Shown one piece after another: positions 1 through 8,210 of a stretch of DNA of 64,000 nt; position 1 is the stretch's first letter, and each line of letters opens with the position of its first letter. The notes below the pieces were generated by a model that was not told where the DNA came from, did no database searches, and saw only the letters and a list, made by a program, of their open reading frames with translations. Location: contig NZ_JNLQ01000002.1 in assembly GCF_000703165.1 (NCBI RefSeq), positions 1 to 64,000 on the forward strand. The letters run 5' to 3'. Made by a program: the position numbers and the translations under genes. Source of the stretch: Butyrivibrio sp. AE3004. Lineage in GTDB: Bacteria; Bacillota; Clostridia; Lachnospirales; Lachnospiraceae.

Positions 1-637
1 CTGCCATTCTTTTCAGGAAGGATTGAAGGCTTCTCGCTGGAAGAGAATATTTCATATGATGCATGGTATCAGGGACGCTGGAGTGGGAAAATCCATTGGG
101 ATGCCTGGGACTGGAAAGGACAGGTTCTTCAGAACAAAGAGCTTGTTTATGGCAAGTTCTTTGAGAAAAAAGCTGGATTTATCAGTTTGAAACTATGGCC
201 GGACTTCTGTAATTACCGCAGGGGATGGTTATGACTTTGATGCCAGATTTGATGACGGGCTTGCACCATATAAGGATAAAGATGTTGTGGATCTTATTTC
301 TGGACAAGGAGCAATACTGACTCGGGAGATTAAGGACAGCTTGAATTATAAAAAGGGTGGAAACAAGGGATTTGAGACAGTGATCACCAGGCTTCAGATG
401 CAGACATATGTTGTTGTGCCGGTAAATTATGAATACAGTAAGCGTAAGAATGGCGATGAATACGGCTGGGGCCAACTGCCGATATGATATAGCTGAAAAC
501 TACTGGGGCGACAAGCCTTGCAGATCAGCTTATAAGAGGAGTCCGGAGGAATCTTTGGACAGGAATAATAAAAACATATCAGAAAAGCATTACCAAAGAT
601 GGATGAGGATGTTCTTAGGAAATTACTAAAGGAATAG
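1..637 (+). pseudogene. AlkZ-related protein, broken by frameshifts and cut by the window edge
   Basis: Conceptual translation across frames gives an AlkZ-related (winged-helix, HTH_42-like) protein: LPFFSGRIEGFSLEE, then WPDFCNYRR, DGYDFDARFDDG, GFETVITRLQMQTYVV, EYGWG and a C-terminal KALPKMDEDVLRKLLKE ending at 637. The pieces lie in different frames. Restoring the frame needs removal of one G in the G-run at 221-224, an indel near the GGGGCC run at 471-476, and removal of single A's near 563 and 570. The N-terminus lies outside the window. Family members are thought to bind or process damaged DNA, but function here is inferred only from similarity. Apart from the indels the protein looks well preserved, so recent decay or consensus error are both possible. 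Confidence 0.65.
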
Positions 638-688
638 TAGAAGATAAGTGTTCTATAGCTTGGAAGCAATGTTGTGGAAGGTAAGGAT

Positions 689-1300
689 TATGGGCGGAGA
701 TACTAAGACTAAAAGAAGGCTGCAGGATTTCATTAGATACGATTTTACATGAAGGCTATGAGATCTCAGGTAATTCCATAACTGCAAATGTGAGCATTGG
801 GAAAATAGAGGATGTACTGATCCATTTTATAGCGATGCATGATGAACCTCTTTTCTTTATACTGGAAACTCCTGCCAAAGCAGAATGATGAAACAGGAAG
901 TAAAGCCAGGCGTTGTAGAGTCGCTGCACAGAGATGTTTATTACATTGATGGCTGCTCCAGAGAAGAAGCGGTAGCCATTCTTGAGGGGATAGGTAGCCT
1001 TCTTTACAATGAACGGACTCTCCTCATTTGGCTTTGGAGGTCATAAGAGCTCAGATGAGATCATGTTTGGTAAATATAATGTTCTGCAGATATACAGCAG
1101 GGACATAAGCAGTTTTGATGGATTTTTGGAAGAACACAAGATAGAGCGGGTTGATAACCTTGTCACGGGATGGGATGTGATTTCCAAAGATAATCCCGGA
1201 ATCTGCAGCCGGTACGAAGAAGAGGGCAAGTCAGTATTTGATATCCCTGGAAGAGTTTAAGGACTGGGGAATATATATGGCGGAGCAGAGGGAAGAATAA
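689..1300 (+). pseudogene. Conserved hypothetical protein, frameshifted
   Basis: Three frames together give one protein: ISLDTILHEGYEISGNSI, HDEPLFFILETPA, PGVVESLHRDVYYIDGC, GLSSFGFGGHKSSDEIMFGK, VDNLVTGWDVISKDNPG, and a C-terminus EEFKDWGIYMAEQREE. I recognise the pattern as a conserved Lachnospiraceae hypothetical but know no function. At least two joints are single extra bases in short runs: an A in GAACGG near 1012 and a G in CCTGGAAG near 1252. A further shift lies near 888. No intact start with a ribosome site is visible; the start given is approximate. Confidence 0.45.
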
Positions 1301-1392
1301 TAGAATCCAGAGTATGGTTTTTAAAGCGTTACTGATGTGATAGGAACCAATGTTATCCAAAGGATTTAAAAGCGGAGGACGTACTGTATGAA

Positions 1393-2154
1393 TCTAGGCA
1401 CATGCCGTTTTGAGGGATTTTGCTACAAAGATGAAGCTTGTTTCCCATAAACAGGATAGAAGGCAAGCCAACAAGAGCAATAGAGGAAACAGAGCAACAT
1501 TTCACATTAACAAGAGATGGCAGGATCTGGTTTTCGGGATACCGGGATGAAAATAATAAGCAGGAGAAGCTTCGTCAGTTCCAGGAAAAGATTTCACCTG
1601 AGGCTGCAAACTATTTCCTTGCCTGCATAGGATATGAACTGTCGCAGGCTGAAGTAGACTGGCCAGGCCCTAATGAATCATACTGGGATCTGGAACTCAC
1701 TAATGAAAAAGATGATACATACAGGTATAAGAGGTTTGATGCCAACAACAGATAAGGCATTGCATGATATGTCCGATTGGCTCAGAAATGTGCTGGGTAC
1801 AGACACTATTCTTGCATTTGATGGAGAGGCAAGATTTGCCATAACAGTAAGACCTGAAGAGAAGATATTTTGTTGCGGTAAAATCCATAATTGATCCGGA
1901 CGAGGAACCTTACTGGTATTTCTATGAGGGCAACAATATAAATATCGGAGATCAGTTCCTTGCTCCATTTAGGAAAAGGCGAGCGATATTATAACGTTGA
2001 GGTTGTGGATATTGTTGTTGCTACTCCAGAGAACGGGCCTGTGCCATTAAGACAGCAGAAAAGGATGATGGTTTTGGAAGGCAGCATGAGATCCAAGCTG
2101 CCGGGCGAGTTCACTAACATGTTTAAAAAGATGAATGGATGGGATGTGAACTAA
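1393..2154 (+). pseudogene. Conserved hypothetical protein, frameshifted
   Basis: The longest clean piece (1438-1755) reads INRIEGKPTRAIEETEQHF and ANYFLACIGYELSQAEVDWP. It continues in a second frame (ALHDMSDWLRNVLGTDTI), a third (RYFVAVKSIIDPDEEPYWYF) and a fourth (KGERYYNVEVVDIVVATPEN), ending at 2154. All pieces are collinear, so this is one gene with at least three indels, not four genes. It is followed directly by a good terminator. The function is unknown; similar proteins occur in Lachnospiraceae. Start position uncertain. Confidence 0.45.
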
Positions 2155-2169
2155 ATGGGAAGAGTAGCG

Positions 2170-2200
2170 GGAGCAATCGTCGATGGTTGCTCCTTTTTTT
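2170..2200 (+). terminator. Intrinsic terminator
   Basis: Stem GGAGCAA (2170-2176) pairs with TTGCTCC (2187-2193), followed by seven T's. It closes the broken gene ending at 2154. Confidence 0.85.
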
Positions 2201-2319
2201 AGTTAAAAAAAAATAGAAATAGTTTCACTGGCAGAACTTGAGCCTTATTATAAGCCCCAAGTTCATACATACGAGGCACGCGGAGTAGAAGATATTTTGC
2301 CTTACCGCTGATAACTGCA

Positions 2320-2589
2320 ATGATTGAAGGCGATGATGATTATTCAGATACGTTATCGATTACAAATAAGGATAGCTTAAGACTGTTAAAAGCAGACATT
2401 ATGAGACGCGCCAAATGTTATACAGAGCTTATTGAAGAATTCTCATCACAGAATTTTGTAGATGGTCGCTTAAATGATTACCTTCAATTTGAGTTGGAAA
2501 AAGCCAAACAAAGGGATAATAAATGCTATTGTACTGATGAGGTACCTGTCTCAAATTTAAGGCCTGTTAAAGAACGCTTTGAGAGTTAG
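2320..2589 (+). CDS. Hypothetical protein, probably a C-terminal remnant
   Basis: Open frame of 89 codons starting MIEGDDDYSDTLSI. It is acidic and helical with no motif I recognise. No clear ribosome site precedes the ATG. Directly upstream, in another frame (about 2216-2311), lies SLAELEPYYKPQVHTYEARG, which looks coding as well. The two together may be one larger frameshifted gene like the three before it. A terminator follows at 2632. Confidence 0.35.
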   Translation: MIEGDDDYSDTLSITNKDSLRLLKADIMRRAKCYTELIEEFSSQNFVDGRLNDYLQFELEKAKQRDNKCYCTDEVPVSNLRPVKERFES

Positions 2590-2631
2590 CCTGGGTGAAT
2601 TACCGTTGTTGTAATTAAAAAGTTGGATGAA

Positions 2632-2664
2632 AATACTGTGACACAATGTGTTGCAGTATTTTTT
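2632..2664 (+). terminator. Intrinsic terminator
   Basis: AATACTG (2632-2638) pairs with CAGTATT (2654-2660); an inner ACAC/GTGT extension closes a small loop and a T-rich stretch follows. From 2665 to 3067 I see no convincing gene. A minus-strand frame at 2692-2955 (87 codons) has no ribosome site and no recognisable family. Confidence 0.7.
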
Positions 2665-3067
2665 ATTGTGCATCTATTAGACAAGTACAAGTTATAACCC
2701 ACGTTGTTTGATAAGCTTATTATGGGTAAGAGCATTATCCGCCTTCACTTGTTGACACCGGCGCTTACGGAAATGGGGATTGATTACTTCATTTGGAACA
2801 GGAGGTGGTACGGTAAATTTCGAGAGGAAGGTGAATGGTTTTATTGGGGCAGCGTAATTAGAAGAATGTGAATCAAAGTGAGATTGTGAAATTGCAACGG
2901 GAACCAATGACATATATTGTGTTTCCGTTTTTTGTGTATATTCTGCTATATCCACGTGATGTTCAACAAACGTGTATCACTGTAATGATACTTAAATCTC
3001 ATTAGAATGGTAATTCTCAATTCCTGACGCCGTTGTTAAAATACATTAGTGTAAGAGAGGATTCATT

Positions 3068-3469
3068 ATGAATGACAACGATGTTAAGGAACTTGTTAAC
3101 AGGATTAGGAATACGATCAAAAAAGAGGATATTCCTGCGGCAGAACTTGCCGAAAAAGCAGAAGTGAGTTACAACACTGCCAAGGATTTTCTTAACGGGA
3201 AGAAAGATCCCGATTTCAGGACAGTAATCCGTATGATCGATGCAGCTGATCTTGACATTTCAAAGGTTTTTGAAGCGACAACCATTCTTATAGAAACAGA
3301 CAACCCTACGGAAGATTTTTATGTCAGAAAGTATAGAAGACTTGATGAGTATGGGAAGAGTGCTGTGAAGTATATTATCGACGCCTGTACATCGTATGAG
3401 AAAGAGAAGCAACGACTGGCAAGAAGGAAAAATAAAGAAGACAGCGCAGATGATTCAGAGCAGATATAG
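3068..3469 (+). CDS. XRE-family helix-turn-helix regulator
   Basis: 133 aa. Residues 20-55 (IPAAELAEKAEVSYNTAKDF and on) form a Cro/CI-type helix-turn-helix, with a helical dimerisation-like C-terminus and a charged tail. AGAGAGG lies about 9 bases before the ATG. It stands alone between terminators, upstream of the recombination module, so it may control excision or transfer genes, as XRE regulators do in other ICEs. That role is inference; the DNA-binding fold is clear. Confidence 0.75.
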   Translation: MNDNDVKELVNRIRNTIKKEDIPAAELAEKAEVSYNTAKDFLNGKKDPDFRTVIRMIDAADLDISKVFEATTILIETDNPTEDFYVRKYRRLDEYGKSAVKYIIDACTSYEKEKQRLARRKNKEDSADDSEQI

Positions 3470-3532
3470 TTAAGAAGCTTGTTTTTTGGAGATTTTGGAG
3501 TTAGCAGCAACTAGTTTTTAAGACATCATAAG

Positions 3533-3572
3533 ACCGGAGATAGCAGGAAACAACTGCTGTCCCCGGTTTTTT
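3533..3572 (+). terminator. Intrinsic terminator
   Basis: ACCGG...CCGGT outer stem with an inner AGCAG/CTGCT stem around GAAACAA, followed by a T-run. It ends the XRE transcript. Confidence 0.75.
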
Positions 3573-3629
3573 GATAGATTTTTTAGAGGGGATGTAACTG
3601 TTGTTTTTTCAATGGAGGGATATGAAAAA

Positions 3630-4283
3630 ATGAGGAGGAAACGTATATCAGCGCATGCACTGGCAATTGAACTTTGCAGAAGGGAGAACATGTCATATAA
3701 TAAAGTTCATGAGCATTCTTGTAAACTTCTAGAGAGGTACGCGAAGGGACAGAGTGATCCGCTGAGAGGAAACAAGTTCAGGAAAAAGACTTTTGGCTCT
3801 ATTCAGCAGGAAAAGCAGAACATCAGAAGAAGGTACATCGAAATCATCAAAGGGAAAAAACCATATACTGATGAAGAATATGAGGACTTTGTTTGGGATG
3901 TGGTCACATCAAGATGGTTTATGGAAAAAGCAACTATGATACTGGACCTTATAGAGCTTCTTGTTGATGGTAGTGTCTCTGGAACAGACTATGATGTAGA
4001 TTTTGATGCCCGTAACCAGGGGAAACAGATAAGACGGATATTGAAGGATCTATTTCTAAGAGGCGAAAACAATGTGAAGGACGGCAAGGCTATCTACGTA
4101 GGAATGGGAATATCCAGGGCAACATATTTTAGGAGACGCCCTGACGGAATTGTACTATTTGGAATTCTCATGTGGATATATGCCAAGAGGAGAGAAGAGG
4201 AAGATATCGAGGCAGGAATTGTTGACAGGCCTGAAGAAGATATTATAGATATGCCTATAAGTGAAGAGTTTGTATTTGTATAG
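3630..4283 (+). CDS. Hypothetical basic protein
   Basis: 217 aa from ATG 3630, chosen because GGAGGG at 3614-3619 sits 10 bases before it; an upstream in-frame ATG at 3612 has no ribosome site. The N-terminus is strongly basic (MRRKRISAHALAIELCRREN) and could bind nucleic acid. A second segment (GISRATYFRRRPDGIVLFGI) resembles the recognition end of an HTH and is followed by a hydrophobic patch, then an acidic tail. I do not recognise the family. It lies between two terminators, so it is monocistronic. Confidence 0.6.
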   Translation: MRRKRISAHALAIELCRRENMSYNKVHEHSCKLLERYAKGQSDPLRGNKFRKKTFGSIQQEKQNIRRRYIEIIKGKKPYTDEEYEDFVWDVVTSRWFMEKATMILDLIELLVDGSVSGTDYDVDFDARNQGKQIRRILKDLFLRGENNVKDGKAIYVGMGISRATYFRRRPDGIVLFGILMWIYAKRREEEDIEAGIVDRPEEDIIDMPISEEFVFV

Positions 4284-4289
4284 AGCAGA

Positions 4290-4320
4290 AAAGCCCGGTT
4301 CGTAATGGACCGGGCTTTAA
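4290..4320 (+). terminator. Intrinsic terminator
   Basis: AAAGCCCGGT pairs with ACCGGGCTTT (4309-4318) around a 9-base loop. The 3' arm itself supplies the T's. It separates the preceding gene from the repeat array. Confidence 0.75.
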
Positions 4321-4335
4321 CTATGCCAATTTATG

Positions 4336-4445
4336 TGAGACTTTCATGAGACTATCGTGAGACTTTCATGAGACTATCGTGAGATTTTTGTGAGATTTTC
4401 GTGAGACTTAATTGAGATTTATTTGAGATTTCAGTGAGACTAAAT
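4336..4445 (+). repeat. Array of ten 11-bp direct repeats
   Basis: TGAGA recurs at 4336, 4347, 4358, 4369, 4380, 4391, 4402, 4413, 4424 and 4435, exactly 11 bp apart. The first four units alternate TGAGACTTTCA and TGAGACTATCG; later units drift in the last six bases. One unit per helical turn on the same DNA face suggests cooperative binding of a regulator or initiator. The array sits between a terminator and the -10 box of the next XRE gene. Confidence 0.9.
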
Positions 4446-4456
4446 CCCGGTATTTA

Positions 4457-4467
4457 TGTGCTAATAT
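4457..4467 (+). promoter_or_regulatory. Extended -10 promoter for the XRE gene
   Basis: TGC TAATAT (4459-4467) is an extended -10 element. No good -35 is spaced correctly, and the repeat array occupies that position, which fits activation or repression by a protein bound there. Inference from sequence only. Confidence 0.45.
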
Positions 4468-4503
4468 GTCCGTGTTTTGTTGAGAAAGGAGGAGACATGG
4501 CTT

Positions 4504-4749
4504 ATGAAGGAAATGCCTGATAGGAAAGTCGGGGAGAGACTCAGGGTGCTCAGGATGAGTGAAGGCCTAACGCAAGAGGCGGTGGCAAAACTGTTCAATC
4601 TGTCCAGTGGCAGGATAATCTCGGCATATGAAACCGGGACAAGGCTTGTTCCGCTGGATCTGGTGGTCAAATATTCCGGTGAGTTTGATATTTCAACGGA
4701 CTGGATACTGACAGGGCGAGATAGTACGAGCTGTAAGAATACTGCATAG
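4504..4749 (+). CDS. XRE-family helix-turn-helix regulator
   Basis: 81 aa HTH_3 protein: VGERLRVLRMSEGLTQEAVA then SSGRIISAYETGTRLVPLDL, a classic Cro/CI fold covering nearly the whole protein. AAAGGAGG (4486-4493) serves ATG 4504 at a spacing of 10; a TTG at 4477 is the alternative. It lies directly downstream of the 11-bp repeat array, making it the best candidate for the protein that binds there and controls its own synthesis. That link is inference. Confidence 0.8.
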   Translation: MKEMPDRKVGERLRVLRMSEGLTQEAVAKLFNLSSGRIISAYETGTRLVPLDLVVKYSGEFDISTDWILTGRDSTSCKNTA

Positions 4750-4878
4750 TGCAGAGAAATACGGCAAAAAGAAGAGATATTCCGCATATCAGTGAACCTT
4801 CCGCCAGTAGTTTTTAGCTAAAATTATATATGTAGCCAAAAAACTGGGGAAACAGAAGTTATTTGTAGGAGGGGCAAG

Positions 4879-5463
4879 ATGCTAGATCTTGAAAACATTG
4901 TGGAAGACTATCATGAAGCTTCCATCGAAAAACGGGTAGACATGATATTGCGGAATTTCTCAAACTTTGAAGCAATCGTTGACTGCTGCGAGAAAAACTT
5001 GAGCGTCACTATTAAGGAAGAAATTGATTACAACAGACGCGAGGAGCTGGGAAATCTCGGTGTAAGAGTTCAGACTTCAAACATCAGTAATCCCACACTA
5101 AGTGATGCAGCAAACAGGGAAGAAATTGAAAAGGCAATCCATAATGGTGAGTATTACAGAATACTCAGATGGACAGATGATTTCGAGAAGCACAGGACGC
5201 AGATCATCACATTGCAGAAAATGAGAAATGATTATTTCAGAGTCAGCAATGTGGTAAACTGCTTAGATCCGCAGAACAGAAGGATTTTTCGAAAGTATAT
5301 TTCAAAGGAAGCTTCAGTGGAGACACTGGCGGAGGTTGAAAAACTCACACATGATTCTGTAAAGACCAGAATAAAAGAAGCTAGAAAAACAGTACGATCA
5401 TGTGCGGGAAGGGAAATGAGAAATGGAATAGACTTCGCAGTACTGGAAAAAGCTGTTGCATGA
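4879..5463 (+). CDS. Sigma-70 region 4-like protein
   Basis: 194 aa with a strong AGGAGGGG ribosome site. The N-terminal two thirds is helical. The C-terminus (about 130-180) reads LDPQNRRIFRKYISKEASVE and TLAEVEKLTHDSVKTRIKEA, which resembles the sigma region 4 helix-turn-helix found in ICE and phage sigma-like regulators. In many Lachnospiraceae elements such a gene sits just before xis and int, as here, and probably drives their transcription. Function inferred from fold and position; exact family uncertain. Confidence 0.55.
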   Translation: MLDLENIVEDYHEASIEKRVDMILRNFSNFEAIVDCCEKNLSVTIKEEIDYNRREELGNLGVRVQTSNISNPTLSDAANREEIEKAIHNGEYYRILRWTDDFEKHRTQIITLQKMRNDYFRVSNVVNCLDPQNRRIFRKYISKEASVETLAEVEKLTHDSVKTRIKEARKTVRSCAGREMRNGIDFAVLEKAVA

Positions 5464-5474
5464 ATCTCGAATCG

Positions 5475-5527
5475 GAGTCATGATAGACTCGTGCCAGAGA
5501 GTCTTATGGATAAAGCCAACCCTATTT
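5475..5527 (+). repeat. Leader repeat copy A, upstream of xis
   Basis: About 53 bases that match 5839-5893 at roughly 80 percent. Both share GAGTCAT, ATAGA, GTGCCAG, TATG and AAGCCA. Copy A also contains the palindrome GAGTC ATGATA GACTC (5475-5490). It lies 40 bases before the xis start. It may be a shared regulatory RNA leader or a recombinase binding site. Confidence 0.6.
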
Positions 5528-5568
5528 TCTATAAAGAAGAAATATTTCTAAAGAAGGGAGAAGCTTTT

Positions 5569-5778
5569 ATGATGAATCAGAGAAGTAAAGTAGAGGAGAC
5601 AAGGAACGCCTGCAAGCGCTTTTTCAAGTATCCGGAGGCAGAGGAGTACTTCGGTATGGAGCGTAAGACCATAAGGAGACTTGCGAAAGAATGTGGTGCA
5701 TACCTTGAGTACAGCACAACTATGATCCGAATTGACGGACCGGTGCTGGAGGAATATTTACTGACATTCAGAAGATAA
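5569..5778 (+). CDS. xis: Excisionase-like protein (DUF6462 type)
   Basis: 69 aa from ATG 5569, preceded by AAGAAGGGAG eight bases upstream. It has a winged-helix excisionase pattern: YPEAEEYFGMERKTIRRLAK, then IRIDGPVLEEYL. Small basic excisionases bend DNA at att sites and bias the integrase toward excision. The integrase gene follows directly. Two related proteins lie at 7609 and 7959 on the other side of the candidate att site, so this family was duplicated around the recombination site. Confidence 0.75.
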   Translation: MMNQRSKVEETRNACKRFFKYPEAEEYFGMERKTIRRLAKECGAYLEYSTTMIRIDGPVLEEYLLTFRR

Positions 5779-5838
5779 TCATATAGGTAGAATAAGGGTT
5801 GGTTAATACGATTTAGTTCTTGCGGTGCGCTTTTCATA

Positions 5839-5893
5839 GAGTCATAATAGAATTGTGCCAGGGAGAATCTATGCGGATTAAGCCAGCCTTATT
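5839..5893 (+). repeat. Leader repeat copy B, upstream of int
   Basis: Second copy of the leader at 5475-5527, ending 13 bases before the integrase ATG. The internal GTGCCAG and AAGCCA blocks are conserved, but the GAGTC/GACTC palindrome of copy A is lost here. Confidence 0.6.
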
Positions 5894-5906
5894 AATTGGA
5901 GGTAAC

Positions 5907-7154
5907 ATGGCTAAATCTGACACAAAGAGAGACTTTAGAGGTCGGCCTCTGAGAAAAGGAGAGCTGCAACGCAAATCTGACCTGCGATATCAGTACACCT
6001 ACACAGATCCTTATGGTAATAGGAAATACATATATTCCAAAGATCTGATGGAACTGAGGCGCAAGGAGGATGAACTAAAGAGAGACCAGCTAGACGGGTT
6101 AGACATCTATGCTGCTGGAAGAGCTACTATCGATTTTACTTTTAACAGGTACATGTCAACGAGAAGTGATCTCAAGGGTTCAACACAGGCCAATTACTGG
6201 TATACGTATGATCGCTATATCAAGGATAACCTCGGATCCAAGAGAGTTGTTGACCTGAAACACTCAGACATTCTCCAGTTTTATTATTTCCTTATGAAGG
6301 AGAGAAATCTTTCGTATAACACACTGGAATCAGTGCATGGTATCATTCATCCGATTTTCGATCTTGCGGTGATGGATGATATAATAAGAAGGAATCCTTC
6401 CGATAAGATCATGGGTAAGATTGCAAAAAGAGAAGGAGTGGAGATTGTACCCAAAAAAGCTCTGACAGTTGAAGAGCAGAGAGCATTTAAGGAGTACGTT
6501 GCAAACAGTCCTATATACTATCATTGGTGGCCAATCTTCACGGTGCTTTTTGGTACCGGAATGAGAATCGGCGAATGCATCGGCCTAAGATGGGAAGACA
6601 TTGATCTTGAGAAGAGAAGAATCAGCGTTAATCACAGTCTTTCATATTATACTGACAGGAAGACAGGTGAGTGCAGACTGAGAGTATCGACTCCCAAGAC
6701 CAAGGCGGGTATCAGAACTATTCCGATGATGAGCTCTGTCAAGGATGCTTTCGAGGTCGAAAAAGAGTTACAGCTGGATGGCAATGGTCTCAACGCTACT
6801 GTGATAGATGGAATGAGTGGTTTCATCTTCCAGAACAGAGACGGAGGCTGCCTTACTGCAGCAGATATCAATCGGGCGATCAAGAGAATTTACACGGATC
6901 ACAACGCAGAGGAAATTCTTAAGGCAAAGAAAGAAAAGAGAGAACCGATAATCATCCCTCATTTCACATGTCATATCTGCAGACATACTTTTGCTACAAG
7001 ACTCTGTGAAGTTGAGGACAACCCCAAAGTAATCCAGTCGATCATGGGTCACAAGAGCGTGGTGACAACATTTGATGTCTATGCTGACTCATCCGACAGA
7101 AGAAACGAGGTGTCCTTCAACAAGTTAGTAGACAGATGGAATGATGCTTTTTAA
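5907..7154 (+). CDS. int: Tyrosine recombinase/integrase (Tn916 Int type)
   Basis: 415 aa from ATG 5907 (GGAGG eight bases upstream; upstream in-frame starts lack one). The N-terminus GRPLRKGELQRKSDLRYQYT is the arm-binding domain typical of Tn916-like integrases; a SAM-like core-binding domain follows (about 70-160). Catalytic residues are visible: Arg220 (TGMRIGECIGLRW), His356 and Arg359 (HICRHTFATRL), a GHKSVVTT box and nucleophile Tyr392 (FDVYAD). All are present, so the enzyme should be active. It would act on the att region 7181-7428 just downstream, with Xis as the direction factor. Confidence 0.92.
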   Translation: MAKSDTKRDFRGRPLRKGELQRKSDLRYQYTYTDPYGNRKYIYSKDLMELRRKEDELKRDQLDGLDIYAAGRATIDFTFNRYMSTRSDLKGSTQANYWYTYDRYIKDNLGSKRVVDLKHSDILQFYYFLMKERNLSYNTLESVHGIIHPIFDLAVMDDIIRRNPSDKIMGKIAKREGVEIVPKKALTVEEQRAFKEYVANSPIYYHWWPIFTVLFGTGMRIGECIGLRWEDIDLEKRRISVNHSLSYYTDRKTGECRLRVSTPKTKAGIRTIPMMSSVKDAFEVEKELQLDGNGLNATVIDGMSGFIFQNRDGGCLTAADINRAIKRIYTDHNAEEILKAKKEKREPIIIPHFTCHICRHTFATRLCEVEDNPKVIQSIMGHKSVVTTFDVYADSSDRRNEVSFNKLVDRWNDAF

Positions 7155-7180
7155 AGAGCGACACTGTCTCTGATCATTTT

Positions 7181-7428
7181 TGACAACAATAAAATAGATC
7201 TGACAACACTTTGACAACAAATAGACGGTCAAACATGTCAAGTATAGGCTGAACCGGTCATGGTTTTGGAGAGCCGGAAATCAGGTATTTCCAAGACATT
7301 CCAGGTGGTGGAGGAATTTTAAATGAGATCCCGACACTAAAGCACATCGACTGAAAAAGCCAGTAACCATGCGGCTTCCAAGCATGGGATACGGATTTTG
7401 ACAACAATTTGACAACACTTTGATGTCT
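7181..7428 (+). other. Candidate att site of the tyrosine integrase
   Basis: TGACAACA occurs at 7181, 7201 and 7212 on one side and at 7399 and 7410 (with a degenerate TGATGTCT at 7421) on the other; neighbours are mostly 11 bp apart and all face the same way. Between them CCATGC (7367-7372) and GCATGG (7382-7387) are inverted around 9 bases, the shape of a tyrosine-recombinase core. Arm repeats on both sides of a core are the signature of an intact attP. A 33-codon open stretch ending at 7354 (GFGEPEIRYFQDIPGGGG) may be a fragment of a target gene. The 7155-7608 gap holds no other gene. Confidence 0.5.
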
Positions 7429-7506
7429 AACGTGGCTAAAACTTACCAAGTTATGTCAGATAGACAAAAATGATCATAGAGAGACATAGGCTTACATTAA
7501 GTAATG

Positions 7507-7553
7507 AAAGCTGCTTTTTAGAAAGTAAAAATTTCTAAGAAGCAGCTTTTTTG
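7507..7553 (+). terminator. Intrinsic terminator
   Basis: AAGCTGCTT with inner TAGAAA pairs with TTTCTA and AAGCAGCTT, followed by T's. It separates the att region from the par/rep operon. Confidence 0.85.
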
Positions 7554-7608
7554 TTTGGCTTTTTCTGAATGATTCTCTTCGGCACAAAAAATAAAAAGGA
7601 GAAAAATC

Positions 7609-7956
7609 ATGGGAAAGAAAAAAGCAGACGAACCACATTTTGACATTAATAAGGACTACATGGCAGAAGATGAGCGAGACACAGAAACAAGAACCGTAAT
7701 TCAGGAAAAACTTGTGGTAAGGACATTGAACAAGAAATTTTTAAGGTACCGAGATGCTGAGCTTGTTTACAGCCTGGAACACAAAAAGCTTCTTGAGATG
7801 GCTGATCAGTGCGGAGCCATTTACAGAAGAGATGGGATTGTCCTGATAAACAGGGATATTTTTGATGAATACCTTGAAAAATTCCATCAGCCTGCCGGTC
7901 TCTATCAGACAAATGGAAATAGAGAGAAAAAGGTATTAGAGGACAGGGAGGGTTGA
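7609..7956 (+). CDS. DUF6462-type DNA-binding protein
   Basis: 115 aa with AAGGAG eight bases before the ATG. The C-terminal half (KKFLRYRDAELVYSLEHKKL, then IVLINRDIFDEYLEKF) has the same winged-helix layout as the Xis at 5569, with an added acidic N-terminus. It is the first gene of an apparent operon with parA and parB, sitting next to the att site. It may be a second excisionase or a regulator of the par/rep genes; the sequence does not decide. Confidence 0.6.
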   Translation: MGKKKADEPHFDINKDYMAEDERDTETRTVIQEKLVVRTLNKKFLRYRDAELVYSLEHKKLLEMADQCGAIYRRDGIVLINRDIFDEYLEKFHQPAGLYQTNGNREKKVLEDREG

Positions 7957-7958
7957 GC

Positions 7959-8210
7959 ATGTTTGGAACGATATGGATGTTCTCAGATCAGATAGATGAT
8001 GAAGATATCCTGTTTGCACAGAGAAGTTTCATCACTATCAAAATGGCAATCTACTATTACCAGATGAGTTATAAATCAGTCACAAGGGCTGCTGACAGAG
8101 CCGGAGCAATTTACAAATTACATAAAAAGGTTCTTATCAAAAGATCAATCATTGAGGATTATCTCAGAAAAAACGGAAAAGACGGGAGGAAAAAAGTATG
8201 TGCAAAGTAA
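7959..8210 (+). CDS. DUF6462-type DNA-binding protein
   Basis: 83 aa from ATG 7959, with GGGAGG at a spacing of about 8 (a TTG at 7953 is the alternative). The stretch [20 protein letters not shown] and [13 protein letters not shown] parallels the preceding gene and Xis. The start lies two bases after the preceding stop, and its end overlaps parA by 13 bases, so the three are translationally coupled. A tandem duplication of a small winged-helix gene ahead of parA is common in this ICE group. Confidence 0.6.
   Translation: MFGTIWMFSDQIDDEDILFAQRSFITIKMAIYYYQMSYKSVTRAADRAGAIYKLHKKVLIKRSIIEDYLRKNGKDGRKKVCAK

Noticed and set aside
2692..2955. Minus-strand 87-codon frame, possibly a transposase scrap
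   Set aside because: No ribosome site, no recognisable motif, no terminal repeats.
4336..4445. CRISPR array
   Set aside because: Units are 11 bp with no spacers and no cas genes nearby.
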